Assembly (NCBI RefSeq): GCF_000411475.1
Contig: NZ_KE150465.1
Span: 141,686-205,685 of the forward strand
DNA from: Streptococcus sp. HPH0090
GTDB lineage: Bacteria; Bacillota; Bacilli; Lactobacillales; Streptococcaceae
Reading direction: 5' to 3'
DNA: 64,000 nucleotides
A program made the position numbers and the translations under genes. A model generated the notes under the pieces. That model was not told the DNA's origin. It did not search any database and saw only the letters and a list, made by a program, of their open reading frames with translations. Below, piece by piece: positions 25,601-35,044 of the stretch. Position 1 is the stretch's first letter; each line of letters starts with the position of its first letter.

Positions 25601-27052
25601 ATGGTCATCAGTAATCCCAGTCAACTCGGTTGTAAAGGCTGATAAGGGATGCCCTGGATTGATAAATTCGTCAAACTCAGCGATGATATTACCCTTATAC
25701 ATCTTGGAAGCGGCCACCTGAATCAAGTCATTATAGATAGCTGATAGGCCTGTCGTTTCCACGTCAAAGACTACATAGGTAGCTTCAGACAAATTCATCT
25801 CCACTTCGTTATAGACGATAGGAACACGATCCTCAACGATATTTGCTTCCATTCCATAAATGAGCTGAATACCAGCTTTCTTGGCTGCCTTATATCCATG
25901 AGGGAAAGACTGAACATTGCCGTGGTCTGTGATTGCTACTGCCTTGTGTCCCCATTTGGCTGCTTTCGCAACGAGTTCTTCGACTTCAGGAAGAGCATCC
26001 ATGGTCGACATATTGGTATGTGCATGGAACTCAACCCGACGTTCTCCCTCTGGCATCAAGTCTTTACGCTCATAGTGGACAACTTCCTGCACATCTTGCA
26101 CGTTCATGGTCAAGTCTCGCGTGAAATTATTCATTTCAACATTCCCACGAACACGAAGCCAAGAGTTTTTCTTGATCATGTCAAACTTCTGAGCTTCTTC
26201 TTCATTTTTGACCCATTTTTGCATAGAGAAACTAGAAGTATAGTCGGTCATCTTGAAGTTAATCAAAACACGACCTGTTCTAGTCACCTTCTGCTCAACA
26301 TCAAAAACAACTCCTTCAAAGACCAGACGGTTCTCCTCAGTATTGACCTCAATCATTGGAGTAATTTCTGCCTTGTCTAGTTTTGGCTTGGCAGCTGCCT
26401 TCTTGGCTTGAAAATCAAAGACAGGCTTGTCCTCTACTGGAGGTGGTGGCGCCATCTGTTCCAACTGTTCCATGGCCCGAAGAGTTTCTTCATTGGCAGC
26501 CTGAACAATCATTTGATTTTCCGAATGGAAAGCTTCTTGCTCTTCCTTGGTCAAATCTTCATTTTTCTCTAAAACACAAGTGAATTTAGGAAAGCCAAAA
26601 AGTTCCAGCTGTTTACTGAGATTTGGTAGGTGGTTTTTTCTAAAATGTTCTGTATCTGCTGCTTCAGAAGCTTCAATAATCAACTGAACATTTTTAACTC
26701 GAACCTGACAGTTTTGATACATGGAACGAAATCCCTGACTAGCACAAGGTCCATCTGAAAAAGCCTCTTGATAGTAGGCTTGTAGAAGCTCTTTTGCAAA
26801 ATCTCGATGACGAGTTTTTATCTCAAAGGTTGCTTGATTTCCTGTTTTTGAAAACTCTTCTTTCAGACCCTTCTTCAACTCTAAAAAGAGTTCAAAAGGC
26901 AGGATATTCTCAAAGATAAAACGAAACTCCCAAATTTTACTTTGTTTGTGTACAATAACTTGTTCAATTTCTGCCTCGGAGAAGGCTTCATGATTTCTTA
27001 TCTCAGCGGGGATTCCCAACTGATTCATTAAAATTTCAAAAGTGGTTGACAT
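22658..27052 (-). CDS. polC: DNA polymerase III alpha subunit, Gram-positive type (PolC)
   Basis: 1464 residues, full length. Replicative polymerase of low-GC Gram-positives. Domains in order: N-terminal tau-binding region; OB fold around residue 240 ([20 protein letters not shown]); PHP domain ([20 protein letters not shown]) interrupted by a DEDD proofreading exonuclease ([17 protein letters not shown] at about 430, [12 protein letters not shown]); polymerase core with a zinc motif CGQCQYSEF...CPNCGHK near 910 and the acidic catalytic [14 protein letters not shown] near 950; helix-hairpin-helix C terminus. ATG at 27052 follows GAGGAAA. No defect seen. Confidence 0.97.
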   Translation of the reverse strand: MSTTFEILMNQLGIPAEIRNHEAFSEAEIEQVIVHKQSKIWEFRFIFENILPFELFLELKKGLKEEFSKTGNQATFEIKTRHRDFAKELLQAYYQEAFSDGPCASQGFRSMYQNCQVRVKNVQLIIEASEAADTEHFRKNHLPNLSKQLELFGFPKFTCVLEKNEDLTKEEQEAFHSENQMIVQAANEETLRAMEQLEQMAPPPPVEDKPVFDFQAKKAAAKPKLDKAEITPMIEVNTEENRLVFEGVVFDVEQKVTRTGRVLINFKMTDYTSSFSMQKWVKNEEEAQKFDMIKKNSWLRVRGNVEMNNFTRDLTMNVQDVQEVVHYERKDLMPEGERRVEFHAHTNMSTMDALPEVEELVAKAAKWGHKAVAITDHGNVQSFPHGYKAAKKAGIQLIYGMEANIVEDRVPIVYNEVEMNLSEATYVVFDVETTGLSAIYNDLIQVAASKMYKGNIIAEFDEFINPGHPLSAFTTELTGITDDHVKNAKPLVQVLKEFQEFCKDTVLVAHNASFDVGFMNANYERHGLPKITQPVIDTLEFARNLYPEYKRHGLGPLTKRFGVALEHHHMANYDAEATGRLLFIFIKEVAEKHGVTDLARLNLDLISPDSYKKARVKHATIYVKNQVGLKNIFKLVSLSNTQYFEGVPRIPRTVLDAHREGLILGSACTEGEVFDAVVSQGVDAAVEVAKYYDFIEVMPPAIYAPLIAKEQVKDMEELHTIIKSLIEVGDRLGKPVLATGNVHYLEPEDEIYREIIVRSLGQGAMINRTIGHGEAAQPAPLPKAHFRTTNEMLDEFAFLGEDLARKIVVENTNALAEIFEPVEVVKGDLYTPFIDKAEETVAELTYKKAFEIYGNPLPDIVDLRIEKELTSILGNGFAVIYLASQMLVHRSNERGYLVGSRGSVGSSFVATMIGITEVNPLSPHYVCGQCQYSEFITDGSYGSGFDMPNKDCPNCGHKLSKNGQDIPFETFLGFDGDKVPDIDLNFSGEDQPSAHLDVRDIFGEEYAFRAGTVGTVAAKTAYGFVKGYERDYGKFYREAEVERLAQGAAGVKRTTGQHPGGIVVIPNYMDVYDFTPVQYPADDVTAEWQTTHFNFHDIDENVLKLDVLGHDDPTMIRKLQDLSGIDPNDIPMDDSGVMDLFSGTDILGVTPEQIGTSTGMLGIPEFGTNFVRGMVDETHPTTFAELLQLSGLSHGTDVWLGNAQDLIKTGIADLSTVIGCRDDIMVYLMHAGLEPKMAFTIMERVRKGLWLKISEEERNGYIEAMKANNVPEWYIESCGKIKYMFPKAHAAAYVMMALRVAYFKVHHPIYYYCAYFSIRAKAFDIKTMGAGLDAIKRKMQEIAEKRKNNEASNVEVDLYTTLEIVNEMWERGFKFGKLDLYRSDATEFIIDGDTLIPPFVAMDGLGENVAKQLVRARQEGEFLSKTELRKRGGLSSTLVEKMDEMGILGNMPEDNQLSLFDDLF

Positions 27053-27121
27053 CCATTTTCCTCACAATATACTCCTTCTATTTTACCATATTTGAAGCCA
27101 TTTTAGCTATTTCTACCAAAC

Positions 27122-27152
27122 AGAAAAAGAAGCCACAAAGTGACTTCTTTTA
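27122..27152 (-). terminator. terminator of the str operon
   Basis: AAAAGAAGCCA-CAAAG-TGACTTCTTTTA on either strand; directly after the fusA stop on the minus strand. Confidence 0.75.
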
Positions 27153-27165
27153 AAGTGACGGTGAA

Positions 27166-29247
27166 TTATTCTTCACCTTTATTTTTCTTGATGATTTCTT
27201 CTTGTACTGACTTAGGTACATCTTCGTAGTGGTCGAATACCATCATGAATGTACCACGTCCTTGTGATGCAGAACGAAGAACTGTTGCATAACCGAACAT
27301 TTCAGCAAGTGGAACGTAAGCACGAACGATTTGGCTGTTACCGTGTGCTTCCATACCATCTACACGTCCACGACGAGCAGTTACGTGGCCCATAACATCA
27401 CCAAGGTTTTCTTCTGGAACAGTGATTGTTACAAGCATCATTGGTTCAAGGATAGCTGGTTGTGCAGTCTTAGCAGCTTCTTTAAGTGCAAGAGATGCAG
27501 CGATCTTGAAGGCAGTTTCAGATGAGTCGACATCGTGGTATGAACCATCGTAAAGCTTAGCTTTAACGTCAACAATTGGGTAACCTGCAAGAACACCGTT
27601 AGCCATTGCTTCTACAAGACCTTTTTCAACCGCTGGGATAAATTCACGAGGAACCACACCACCGACGATTGCGTTTTCAAATTCGAATCCTTTACCTTCT
27701 TCGTTTGGAGTAAATTCAATCCATACATCACCGAATTGACCTTTACCACCAGACTGACGTTTGAAGAATCCACGTGCTTGAGTAGAAGCGCGGAATGTTT
27801 CACGGTAAGATACTTGAGGAGCACCTACGTTCGCTTCAACTTTAAATTCACGACGCATACGGTCAACAAGGACGTCAAGGTGAAGTTCACCCATACCAGA
27901 GATAACTGTTTCACCAGTTTCAACGTTTGTTTCAACGCGGAATGTTGGATCTTCTTCAGCCAATTTTTGAAGGGCGATACCCATCTTGTCTTGGTCTGCT
28001 TTAGATTTTGGCTCAACCATCAATTGGATAACTGGTTCTGGAACGTTGATTGACTCAAGGATGATTTTTGCTTTTTCATCTGTCAATGAGTCACCAGTTG
28101 TAGTATCTTTCAAACCAACGGCAGCAGCGATATCACCCGAGTAAACAGTGTCGATTTCTTGACGGCTGTTAGCGTGCATTTGAAGGATACGTCCGATACG
28201 TTCACGTTTACCTTTAGAAGTGTTCAATACGTAAGAACCTGATTGAAGAACACCTGAGTAAACACGGAAGAATGTCAAACGACCTACGAATGGGTCAGTC
28301 ATGATCTTGAAGGCAAGAGCTGCAAATGGCTCTTCGTCAGATGCTGGACGAGTTTCTTCTTCATCTGTATCTGGGTTGATACCTTTGATCGCTGGGATAT
28401 CAAGTGGGCTTGGAAGGTAGTCGATAACCGCATCAAGCATCAATTGAACACCTTTGTTCTTGAAGGCAGAACCACACAATACCGGGAAGAATTCAACGTT
28501 GATAGTTGCTTTACGGATAGCAGCTTTCAATTCTTCGTTAGTGATTTCTTCACCTTCAAGGTATTTCATCATCAATTCTTCATCAGTTTCAGCAACTGCT
28601 TCAACCAATTTTTCACGGTATTCTTGAGCTTGGTCAAGGTATTCAGCTGGAATATCTTCTTCAAGGATATCTGTACCAAGGTCGTTAGTATAGATTTCAG
28701 CTTTCATCTTGATCAAGTCGATGATACCACGGAAGTCATCTTCAGCACCGATTGGTAATTGAATTGGGTGTGCGTTCGCTTGAAGACGGTCGTGAAGTGT
28801 GCTTACTGAGTAAAGGAAGTCAGCACCGATTTTATCCATTTTGTTGGCAAATACGATACGTGGAACTCCGTACTCAGTTGCTTGACGCCAAACTGTTTCA
28901 GTTTGAGGCTCAACACCTGATTGTGAGTCAAGAACTGTAACCGCACCGTCCAATACACGAAGAGAACGTTGTACTTCGATTGTGAAGTCCACGTGTCCTG
29001 GTGTGTCGATGATGTTTACGCGGTGGTTGTTCCATTGAGCTGTTGTCGCAGCAGATGTGATAGTGATACCACGTTCTTGCTCTTGCTCCATCCAGTCCAT
29101 TTGTGACGCACCTTCGTGAGTTTCACCGATTTTGTGGATTTTACCAGTGTAGTAAAGGATACGCTCAGTTGTAGTTGTTTTACCAGCATCGACGTGAGCC
29201 ATGATACCGATATTACGAGTTTTTTCAAGTGAAAATTCGCGTGCCAT
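27166..29247 (-). CDS. fusA: translation elongation factor G
   Basis: 693 residues. GTPase that drives ribosomal translocation. G-domain motifs AHVDAGKTT (P-loop), RGITITSAA (switch I), DTPGHVDFT and NKMDKIGAD are intact, followed by domains II-V, including the domain IV region [20 protein letters not shown] at 29247 behind AATAGGAG. A TGTTATAAT extended -10 at 29285-29293 (minus strand) suggests a private promoter in addition to read-through from rpsL-rpsG. Its sequence uses optimal codons, as expected for a highly expressed gene. Confidence 0.98.
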   Translation of the reverse strand: MAREFSLEKTRNIGIMAHVDAGKTTTTERILYYTGKIHKIGETHEGASQMDWMEQEQERGITITSAATTAQWNNHRVNIIDTPGHVDFTIEVQRSLRVLDGAVTVLDSQSGVEPQTETVWRQATEYGVPRIVFANKMDKIGADFLYSVSTLHDRLQANAHPIQLPIGAEDDFRGIIDLIKMKAEIYTNDLGTDILEEDIPAEYLDQAQEYREKLVEAVAETDEELMMKYLEGEEITNEELKAAIRKATINVEFFPVLCGSAFKNKGVQLMLDAVIDYLPSPLDIPAIKGINPDTDEEETRPASDEEPFAALAFKIMTDPFVGRLTFFRVYSGVLQSGSYVLNTSKGKRERIGRILQMHANSRQEIDTVYSGDIAAAVGLKDTTTGDSLTDEKAKIILESINVPEPVIQLMVEPKSKADQDKMGIALQKLAEEDPTFRVETNVETGETVISGMGELHLDVLVDRMRREFKVEANVGAPQVSYRETFRASTQARGFFKRQSGGKGQFGDVWIEFTPNEEGKGFEFENAIVGGVVPREFIPAVEKGLVEAMANGVLAGYPIVDVKAKLYDGSYHDVDSSETAFKIAASLALKEAAKTAQPAILEPMMLVTITVPEENLGDVMGHVTARRGRVDGMEAHGNSQIVRAYVPLAEMFGYATVLRSASQGRGTFMMVFDHYEDVPKSVQEEIIKKNKGEE

Positions 29248-29446
29248 GAGGTTTGTTTCTCCTATTATTTTTTATTTCTATTATATTATAACACGATTTA
29301 ATAAAAACGGATAGGCAGGACCTACCCGTTCTCAGTGTTTATCTTGTTTTTTGTTGGTTCCAACTTGTAGATAAGTTGAGTTGAACTAAAGAGCTGACCG
29401 AGCTCAATCGAACCTGGGCTAAAAGCTCAAGTTAACTGATTTGAAC

Positions 29447-29542
29447 CCGAGCGAGGCACGGTGCAAAAAAGATAAACTGCTTTGTGTTCACGGAACACTG
29501 CATCAGTTTCCTATTTTTTCCTTGTGCCTTTGCCGCTCTTGG
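29447..29542. repeat. MITE-like hairpin element, unit 1 (between rpsG and fusA)
   Basis: About 95 bases forming one long interrupted stem. CCGAGCGAGGCAC (29447-29459) pairs with GTGCCTTTGCCGCTCTTGG (29524-29542); an inner AAACT...AGTTT stem is capped by GTGTTCACGGAACAC. It is preceded by GCTAAAAGCTCAAGTTAACT. A second diverged unit follows at once. Together with unit 2 these account for the 448-base gap between fusA and rpsG. Confidence 0.75.
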
Positions 29543-29590
29543 TATCATAATTGAACTCGGGCTAAAAGCTCGAGTTAGCTGATTTGAGCT

Positions 29591-29682
29591 GGAACGGGAT
29601 GCTGGGTGAAAAAGATAAACTTCCTTGTATTCATCGAATACTGCGTCAGTTTCCTATTTTCACTGTGCATCCTTACCGTTCC
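29591..29682. repeat. MITE-like hairpin element, unit 2
   Basis: GGAACGG (29591-29597) pairs with CCGTTCC (29676-29682), GGATGC with GCATCC, and AAACT with AGTTT around the cap GTATTCATCGAATAC. Preceded by GCTAAAAGCTCGAGTTAGCT, nearly the same lead-in as unit 1. Outer stem bases differ between units but pair within each, i.e. compensatory change. Confidence 0.75.
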
Positions 29683-29695
29683 TAGCATCATATTC

Positions 29696-30166
29696 TTACC
29701 AACGGAAGTGTGCGAAGGCACGGTTAGCTTCAGCCATACGGTGAGTGTCTTCACGTTTCTTAACTGCTGCACCAGTGTTGTTAGCAGCATCCAAGATTTC
29801 TTTTGCAAGACGGTCTTGCATTGTGTGTTCACCACGAAGGCGAGCGATTGTTACCAACCAACGAAGTCCAAGTGTTGTACGACGTTCTGGACGAACTTCA
29901 ACTGGGACTTGGTAGTTTGATCCACCAACACGACGTGCACGTACTTCAAGTACAGGCATGATGTTTTCCATAGCTGTTTCAAATACTTCAAGTGCATCGT
30001 TACCAGTAGCTTCTTTGATTTGCTCAAAAGCACCGTAAACGATTGAAGCAGCAGTACCACGTTTACCATCAAGCATAACGCGGTTGATAAGACGAGTAAC
30101 TAATTGTGAATTGTAAAGCGGATCTGGCAATACGTCACGTTTTGGAGCTCTATTTTTACGACTCAT
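29696..30166 (-). CDS. rpsG: 30S ribosomal protein S7
   Basis: 156 residues, standard. Binds the 3' domain of 16S rRNA and nucleates assembly of the 30S head. Start [19 protein letters not shown] and end [20 protein letters not shown] are diagnostic. In Gram-positive str operons S7 is encoded between S12 and EF-G, as here; the gap of 19 bases to rpsL indicates cotranscription. Confidence 0.98.
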
Positions 30167-30185
30167 TTCTCTTTATCCCCTTTCC

Positions 30186-30599
30186 TTATGCTTTTGGACG
30201 TTTAGTACCGTATTTAGAACGGCCTTGTTTACGATCGTTAACACCTGCAGTATCAAGTGCACCACGGACGATATGGTAACGTACCCCTGGAAGGTCTTTT
30301 ACACGTCCACCGCGAAGAAGCACCACGCTGTGCTCTTGCAAGTTGTGTCCGATACCTGGGATGTAGGCAGTAACTTCGATAAGGTTGCTCAAACGTACAC
30401 GAGCAAATTTACGAAGGGCAGAGTTAGGTTTTTTAGGTGTCATTGTTCCAACACGAGTTGCAACACCACGTTTTTGTGGTGAAGAAACGTTTGTTTGAAC
30501 TTTTTTATGACTGTTGTAACCAACGTTCAAAGCTGGTGATTTAGATTTTTCTACTTTTGATTTACGCGGTTTGCGAACCAATTGGTTAATTGTAGGCAT
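30186..30599 (-). CDS. rpsL: 30S ribosomal protein S12
   Basis: 137 residues. Lies near the decoding centre and holds the streptomycin-sensitivity residues in [11 protein letters not shown] (wild-type Lys) and [14 protein letters not shown]. Sequence around these is the common susceptible form. First gene of the str operon, behind a near-consensus promoter at 30736-30765. ATG at 30599 follows AGGAGAATG. Confidence 0.98.
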   Translation of the reverse strand: MPTINQLVRKPRKSKVEKSKSPALNVGYNSHKKVQTNVSSPQKRGVATRVGTMTPKKPNSALRKFARVRLSNLIEVTAYIPGIGHNLQEHSVVLLRGGRVKDLPGVRYHIVRGALDTAGVNDRKQGRSKYGTKRPKA

Positions 30600-30735
30600 C
30601 TACATTCTCCTGTGTTTTTTTATTTTTGGTGATGATACACTTGGTGACAGCTATCATCTGTGTGTACTTTTGCAACATTTGTCAGCACGTCCCTGTACAC
30701 TTTTGAGAGACCAAAAGTAAAAAGTACCGTCTATT

Positions 30736-30765
30736 ATTGTACCACGATTTTTCTATCTTTGTCAA
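30736..30765 (-). promoter_or_regulatory. sigma-A promoter of the str operon
   Basis: On the minus strand TTGACA (30765-30760), 18-base spacer, TACAAT (30741-30736). Leader of about 130 bases to rpsL; it contains CTTTTGGTCTCTCAAAAG, a small hairpin (30702-30719). Confidence 0.85.
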
Positions 30766-30813
30766 TACATTTCTTCTTATTTTTCGACTTCCTTTATCTT
30801 TGTTTTATTACAA

Positions 30814-30843
30814 ACCACATAGACTCTGTATCCGACCATATAG
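30814..30843 (+). promoter_or_regulatory. LytTR-type direct repeat operator
   Basis: ACCACATAG (30814-30822), exactly 12 bases, ACCATATAG (30835-30843): two nine-base direct repeats 21 bases apart. This is the geometry bound by LytTR regulators such as ComE, HdrR and BrsR. It stands just ahead of the promoter for a LytTR gene, so autoregulation is likely. Confidence 0.7.
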
Positions 30844-30853
30844 TCAAATCGCC

Positions 30854-30882
30854 TTGTAATTGTCTAGAAAATGGTGTTTAAT
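30854..30882 (+). promoter_or_regulatory. promoter of the LytTR-DUF3021 operon
   Basis: TTGTAA (30854-30859), 17-base spacer, TTTAAT (30877-30882), with TG just before. A weak promoter of the kind that needs an activator; the operator ends 10 bases upstream of the -35. Confidence 0.6.
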
Positions 30883-30930
30883 AGATTTGTAAGTAAGAGA
30901 TCTCTATTACAACTTGATAAAGGAGAAATT

Positions 30931-31371
30931 ATGAAAGTCAGACTTGACATTGATCAACAATACGCCGAAGAACAAATCATTATAGAGGCACCAACCTTGT
31001 CTCCAAGAGTTCAAAAAGTTAAAGACTTTGTTCAATCGCTGGATCAAAAAGAAACTCTTAAAGGAAAATTTCAAGATCAGGTTTTTCTTATCGAAATTCA
31101 AAAGATTCAACGGATTTACATTGAAAACCGTAAAGTGCTAGCTGAAACGGGTAATCGAACCTATGCACTCGATATTCGTCTCTACCAAGCAGTTGAAATC
31201 TTACCTGCTTCCTTTATCCAAATTTCCCAATCGGAAATTGTCAACATTGACGCTATCAGCCATCTAAAACTAACCTCTAACGGCTTGATTGAAATTTATC
31301 TCAAAAACGACAGTTTTACTTACTCATCTCGCCGTTACCTCAAAGCTATTAAGGAGAAATTAGAACTATGA
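30931..31371 (+). CDS. LytTR-family transcriptional regulator
   Basis: 146 residues. The C-terminal 95 residues are a LytTR DNA-binding domain (IQRIYIENRKVLAETGNRTYA start, SFIQISQSEIVNIDAISHL, and SSRRYLKAIKEKL end). The N-terminal 45 residues are not a receiver domain, so it is not a classical response regulator. The ATG at 30931 follows AAAGGAGAA. It overlaps the next gene by ATGA. LytTR genes paired with a small membrane protein form the LytTR regulatory systems known from Streptococcus mutans (HdrRM, BrsRM), where the membrane protein holds the regulator inactive; that model is inferred here. Confidence 0.88.
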   Translation: MKVRLDIDQQYAEEQIIIEAPTLSPRVQKVKDFVQSLDQKETLKGKFQDQVFLIEIQKIQRIYIENRKVLAETGNRTYALDIRLYQAVEILPASFIQISQSEIVNIDAISHLKLTSNGLIEIYLKNDSFTYSSRRYLKAIKEKLEL

Positions 31372-31826
31372 AAAAACATGTATTTCACGATGCTACAACT
31401 GGTATCCTCATCGGTCTCATCCTATCTATAATCTTTTCGTTTATCCACTCACCAAATAACTACGCACCTCTCAGCCCCAACTCTTTGATTGGTCAATTCA
31501 TGACCCAACATCAGGTGCATGGATCACTCGTCCTGCTTTACTGTCTGCTTATCTGGGCAGCGATTGGAGTCCTCTTTAGTTTTGGCGGTCGTCTCTTTGC
31601 TCAAGACTGGAGTCTCCTTCGAGCTACTGTCACTCACTTCTTCCTTATGTTGCTATGCTTTGTCCCTCTAGCAATCCTAGCCGGTTGGTTCCCGCTTCAC
31701 TGGACTTTCATCCTTCAGCTCATCCCAGAGTTTGCAATCGTCTACCTCATCATCTGGGTTATTCTCTATAAGAGAGAATCCAAAAAGGTTGCACACATCA
31801 ATCAACTATTGTCTCAAAAACACTAA
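31368..31826 (+). CDS. DUF3021 membrane protein, partner of the LytTR regulator
   Basis: 152 residues with four membrane helices (for example TGILIGLILSIIFSFIHS, LVLLYCLLIWAAIGVLFSF, FFLMLLCFVPLAILAGWF). DUF3021 proteins are found almost only next to LytTR regulators. Its start overlaps the regulator stop, so translation is coupled and the two products are probably made in balance. Likely an anti-activator that senses a membrane signal, by analogy to HdrM/BrsM. A terminator follows at once. Confidence 0.8.
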   Translation: MKKHVFHDATTGILIGLILSIIFSFIHSPNNYAPLSPNSLIGQFMTQHQVHGSLVLLYCLLIWAAIGVLFSFGGRLFAQDWSLLRATVTHFFLMLLCFVPLAILAGWFPLHWTFILQLIPEFAIVYLIIWVILYKRESKKVAHINQLLSQKH

Positions 31827-31836
31827 TATACAAGAA

Positions 31837-31864
31837 ACCCACTCACAGGACTGAGTGGGTTTTG
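31837..31864. terminator. terminator between DUF3021 gene and mutS
   Basis: AAACCCACTC-ACAGGACT-GAGTGGGTTTTG; serves the two converging units. Confidence 0.85.
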
Positions 31865-31866
31865 AC

Positions 31867-34398
31867 TTATAATTTTTGCTTCAGCTCTAACAAGAGATTC
31901 ATGGCTTGCATAGGCGTTATATTATAAACATCTATATTTGCTAATTCTGCTAGAATAGGATTTTCTTCTTTTTCATCAAAGAGAGACATCTGCTCATTGA
32001 CAGTATTTTGTTTGGTAGGAATTGGACTTTCCTGACCTTGGCTTTCTAGTTGAGTTAAAATCGCATCCGCTCTTGCTAGTAAGTCTGCTGGCAAACCTGC
32101 AATCTTGGCAACGTGAATACCGTATGATTTGTCTGCTGGACCTGGTTCAATCTTATGAAGGAAAGTAACTTGGCCATTCTGCTCAAGCGTAGCCACGTGA
32201 ACGTTTACCAGATGTTTCAAACTAGCTTCCAGACTGGTTAATTCATGGTAGTGAGTCGCAAAGAGAGTCTTGGCACCAATATGCTCATGGATATACTCGA
32301 TAATAGACTGGGCTAAAGCCATCCCATCATAAGTTGCGGTTCCACGGCCTAGTTCATCAAAGAGAATCAAGGAATCCTTTGTCGCATGAGAAATGGCATT
32401 ATTGGCTTCCATCATCTCTACCATAAAGGTAGATTGGCCTGAAACCAAGTCATCCGCTGCACCGATACGGGTAAAAATCGCATCAAAGATTGGCAAGCGG
32501 GCACTTTCTGCCGGGACATAAGACCCCATCTGTGCCATGACCGCTGTTATCGCCAACTGGCGCATATAGGTTGACTTCCCGCTCATATTAGGTCCTGTGA
32601 TCAGTTGGATACTGGTGTCTTCATCCATCTGGATGCTGTTTGGGATATAGGTTTGGGCTCCCATGACCTTTTCAACAACTGCGTGACGACCATTTTGGAT
32701 ATCAATCCGTGACTCTTCCCCAAACTCTGGTCGAATCAGGTGTTGCTTTTCTGCAACTACTGCCAAACCTTGCAAGACATCGACAGTTGCAATTCCTTGG
32801 GCCAAGGCTTGCAGGCGTTGGATATACTTGCCAACTTCCTCACGGATACGCATAAAGATTTCGTACTCTAGATTTGCTGATTTCTCACGCGCCTCTAACA
32901 TTTCTCCCTCGATACGCGCTAACTCCTCTGTCCCAAATCGCTCAGAGTTTTTCAGCGTGGCCTTACGGAAAAAGTGGGCTGGAACGTTACTGAGCTGCGA
33001 GTTGGTCACATGGAAATAGTAGCCGTCCTTTTTATTGTAATCAATCTTGAGAGTATTGATGCCAGAGTTTTCTCTTTCCTTGGCTTCAATCTCAGCAATC
33101 CAGCTGGTCCCTTCCCTGAGAACACGACGGTATTTATCCAAGGTCTCATCAAAGCCCGTTCGAATAATACCACCTTCGGTAATCACGTGAGAAGCCTCAG
33201 GAGCAATAGCTGCACTAATAAGACTCTCCAACTCAGGAATAGCATCTAGTTGTTCAATCAGATAAGCTAGAGCTGGTTGCTCCATTCCTTCTAAAATTGC
33301 TCGGATTCGTGGAACACTTCCCAAGGTAGTCGCTAATTGCAAGAGGTCTTTGGGATTGCTTTTCCCAAAAGAAACACGACTAGCCAAACGCTCGATATCG
33401 TAGACTCCCTTGAGGCTTTCCGTTAAATCACTACGCTCAAAGAAATAGTCCAGAAAGACTTGCACAACTTCCTGACGTTCTAAGATACGGTCCTTATCAA
33501 TCAAAGGGCGTTGTATCCAAGAACGTAGAAGACGCATCCCCATGGCAGTCTTGGTTTCATCTAGTAGCCAGAAAAGACTGCCTTGTTTCTTACCTGAACG
33601 AGCATTTTCAACCAGATCCAGACTAGCCTTGGTCGCATAATCCATCTGCAAGAAATCTTTGATTTCATAGCGGATAACAGGTTTTAAGTGATTCAGCTCT
33701 CTCATCTGAGTCCGATGAACATATTGGAGGAGTTTACTGCTAGCTGCTTGCTCAACAGGAGCCAATCCTGAATCTAATAGATGTAGGTCTTCATATGCTT
33801 CCTGTTCGAAGGAAAGCACTAGATTCATCTGACGACTGAGAATCTGGTCTTCTACTTCAGGCAAGTCATAACCAATCACCACTTCTCTCGCCTTGAGATT
33901 GCGGATTTCACCACATACTAGAGAAAAGTCCGATAGCCCCGTTACATAAAAATCACCTGTTACTAGGTCCATGTAGGCTAAACCATATTGAGACCCATCA
34001 CGATCAATAGCTACCAAAAAGTTGTTTTGACTATCCGGCTTGCTACTATCAACGACCGTACCTGGTGTAATAACCTGGACAACTTCACGCTTGACCACAC
34101 CGACAGCTTGTTTGGGATCTTCCATCTGTTCAGCGATGGCAACCTTGTAGCCACGCTCCACTAGAACATCGATATATTGTTGGGCAGAGTGGTAAGGAAC
34201 ACCAGCCATGGGAATAGGATTTTCAGCATTTTTATTACGACTGGTCAATGAGATTTCTAGTATCTGGGCAGCATTGACTGCATCCTCATAAAATAACTCA
34301 TAAAAATCACCCATACGAAAAAGCAAAAAAGCATCTGGATATTGCTTTTTGATATCCACATACTGTTGCATACCCGGTGATAATTTTTCAGTAGTCAT
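31867..34398 (-). CDS. mutS: DNA mismatch repair protein MutS (HexA)
   Basis: 843 residues. Recognises mismatches and starts repair; called HexA in pneumococcus. Mismatch-binding N-terminal motif [12 protein letters not shown] (Phe-x-Glu), ATPase Walker [15 protein letters not shown] near residue 600, Walker [16 protein letters not shown], and the helix-turn-helix dimer region after THYHELTSL are all present. A C-terminal beta-clamp-like motif QMSLF is seen. Start ATG at 34398 follows CAAGGAGAG. Downstream of argR in one operon. Confidence 0.96.
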   Translation of the reverse strand: MTTEKLSPGMQQYVDIKKQYPDAFLLFRMGDFYELFYEDAVNAAQILEISLTSRNKNAENPIPMAGVPYHSAQQYIDVLVERGYKVAIAEQMEDPKQAVGVVKREVVQVITPGTVVDSSKPDSQNNFLVAIDRDGSQYGLAYMDLVTGDFYVTGLSDFSLVCGEIRNLKAREVVIGYDLPEVEDQILSRQMNLVLSFEQEAYEDLHLLDSGLAPVEQAASSKLLQYVHRTQMRELNHLKPVIRYEIKDFLQMDYATKASLDLVENARSGKKQGSLFWLLDETKTAMGMRLLRSWIQRPLIDKDRILERQEVVQVFLDYFFERSDLTESLKGVYDIERLASRVSFGKSNPKDLLQLATTLGSVPRIRAILEGMEQPALAYLIEQLDAIPELESLISAAIAPEASHVITEGGIIRTGFDETLDKYRRVLREGTSWIAEIEAKERENSGINTLKIDYNKKDGYYFHVTNSQLSNVPAHFFRKATLKNSERFGTEELARIEGEMLEAREKSANLEYEIFMRIREEVGKYIQRLQALAQGIATVDVLQGLAVVAEKQHLIRPEFGEESRIDIQNGRHAVVEKVMGAQTYIPNSIQMDEDTSIQLITGPNMSGKSTYMRQLAITAVMAQMGSYVPAESARLPIFDAIFTRIGAADDLVSGQSTFMVEMMEANNAISHATKDSLILFDELGRGTATYDGMALAQSIIEYIHEHIGAKTLFATHYHELTSLEASLKHLVNVHVATLEQNGQVTFLHKIEPGPADKSYGIHVAKIAGLPADLLARADAILTQLESQGQESPIPTKQNTVNEQMSLFDEKEENPILAELANIDVYNITPMQAMNLLLELKQKL

Positions 34399-34444
34399 TT
34401 ATTCTCTCCTTGTAAAAACAGCCCTGGGAGAAGCTCTCAAGACC

Positions 34445-34891
34445 TTATCTATCTTCCATTAGCTCTAGTAGGCGTTCTTCCATAACTTTAGCTGCATGTT
34501 GATCCTTACAGATGACCAACAAGGTATTCGCTCCTGCAACCGTTCCTAAAATCCATTCATCTTTATTTGAATCTACTACATTGGCTAAGACAGATGCTTC
34601 TCCAAGTTTCGTATGGAGCACCAAGGTGAATTCAGCTCTTGCAACACCTTCTAAGTGATGTGACAGAAATTCGACCAAATCAATCTTCTCTGTCTCATTT
34701 GCTAATACATAATAGACAACATCGTTTTTCTTAACTTTAGTTAAGCCAATTTCTCGCAAATCACGAGATAAAGTTGTCTGTGTCACAAAGACATTACAAG
34801 CTTCCAAACGATCCTGAATTTCTTTTTGAGTGCCTAATTTTTCTTCTGTAATCATTCGCTTAATAAGCTGATGACGTTCTCTTTTTCTCAT
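34445..34891 (-). CDS. argR: arginine repressor ArgR-family regulator
   Basis: 148 residues. N-terminal winged helix (LIKRMITEEKLGTQKEIQD, TQTTLSRDLREIGLTKV) and C-terminal hexamerisation/arginine-binding domain (VLHTKLGEASVLANVVDS, ILGTVAGANTLLVICKD). Streptococci often have several ArgR paralogues. This is the one linked to argS and mutS, and its role may be local control of argS or of arginine genes elsewhere. ATG at 34891 follows AGAGGAAC. Divergent from argS. Confidence 0.92.
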   Translation of the reverse strand: MRKRERHQLIKRMITEEKLGTQKEIQDRLEACNVFVTQTTLSRDLREIGLTKVKKNDVVYYVLANETEKIDLVEFLSHHLEGVARAEFTLVLHTKLGEASVLANVVDSNKDEWILGTVAGANTLLVICKDQHAAKVMEERLLELMEDR

Positions 34892-34903
34892 ATGTTCCTC
34901 TCG

Positions 34904-34924
34904 AGTGCATATTTATAACATTTT
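34904..34924 (-). promoter_or_regulatory. argR promoter with possible ARG box
   Basis: Minus strand AAATGTTATAAATATGCACT: TGT-TATAAA gives an extended -10, and TGTTATAAATATGCA is a partly palindromic AT-rich sequence resembling an ARG half-site pair. Autoregulation by ArgR is plausible. Weak evidence. Confidence 0.4.
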
Positions 34925-35008
34925 ACATTTTTTTAGTAAGAACATTATATCAAAAAAACTGGATATTTCAAAAAAATTCTCTTCTTTCCAAAAAAATGTA
35001 GTAAATTG

Positions 35009-35017
35009 TGTTAAAAT
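35009..35017 (+). promoter_or_regulatory. extended -10 promoter of argS
   Basis: TGTTAAAAT, with TG one base before TAAAAT (35012-35017), 28 bases before the start codon. No T-box leader is present. Confidence 0.6.
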
Positions 35018-35044
35018 AGTAGAAAAGCCCTAAAGGAGCCCTAA

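Noticed and set aside
25898..26380. 160-residue ORF antisense to polC
   Set aside because: Mirror frame of the conserved polC sequence; no ribosome site, no recognisable product.
27736..28758. Two ORFs of 104-105 residues antisense to fusA
   Set aside because: Arise from biased codon use in fusA; rich in Phe/Ser/Thr as expected for reverse frames.
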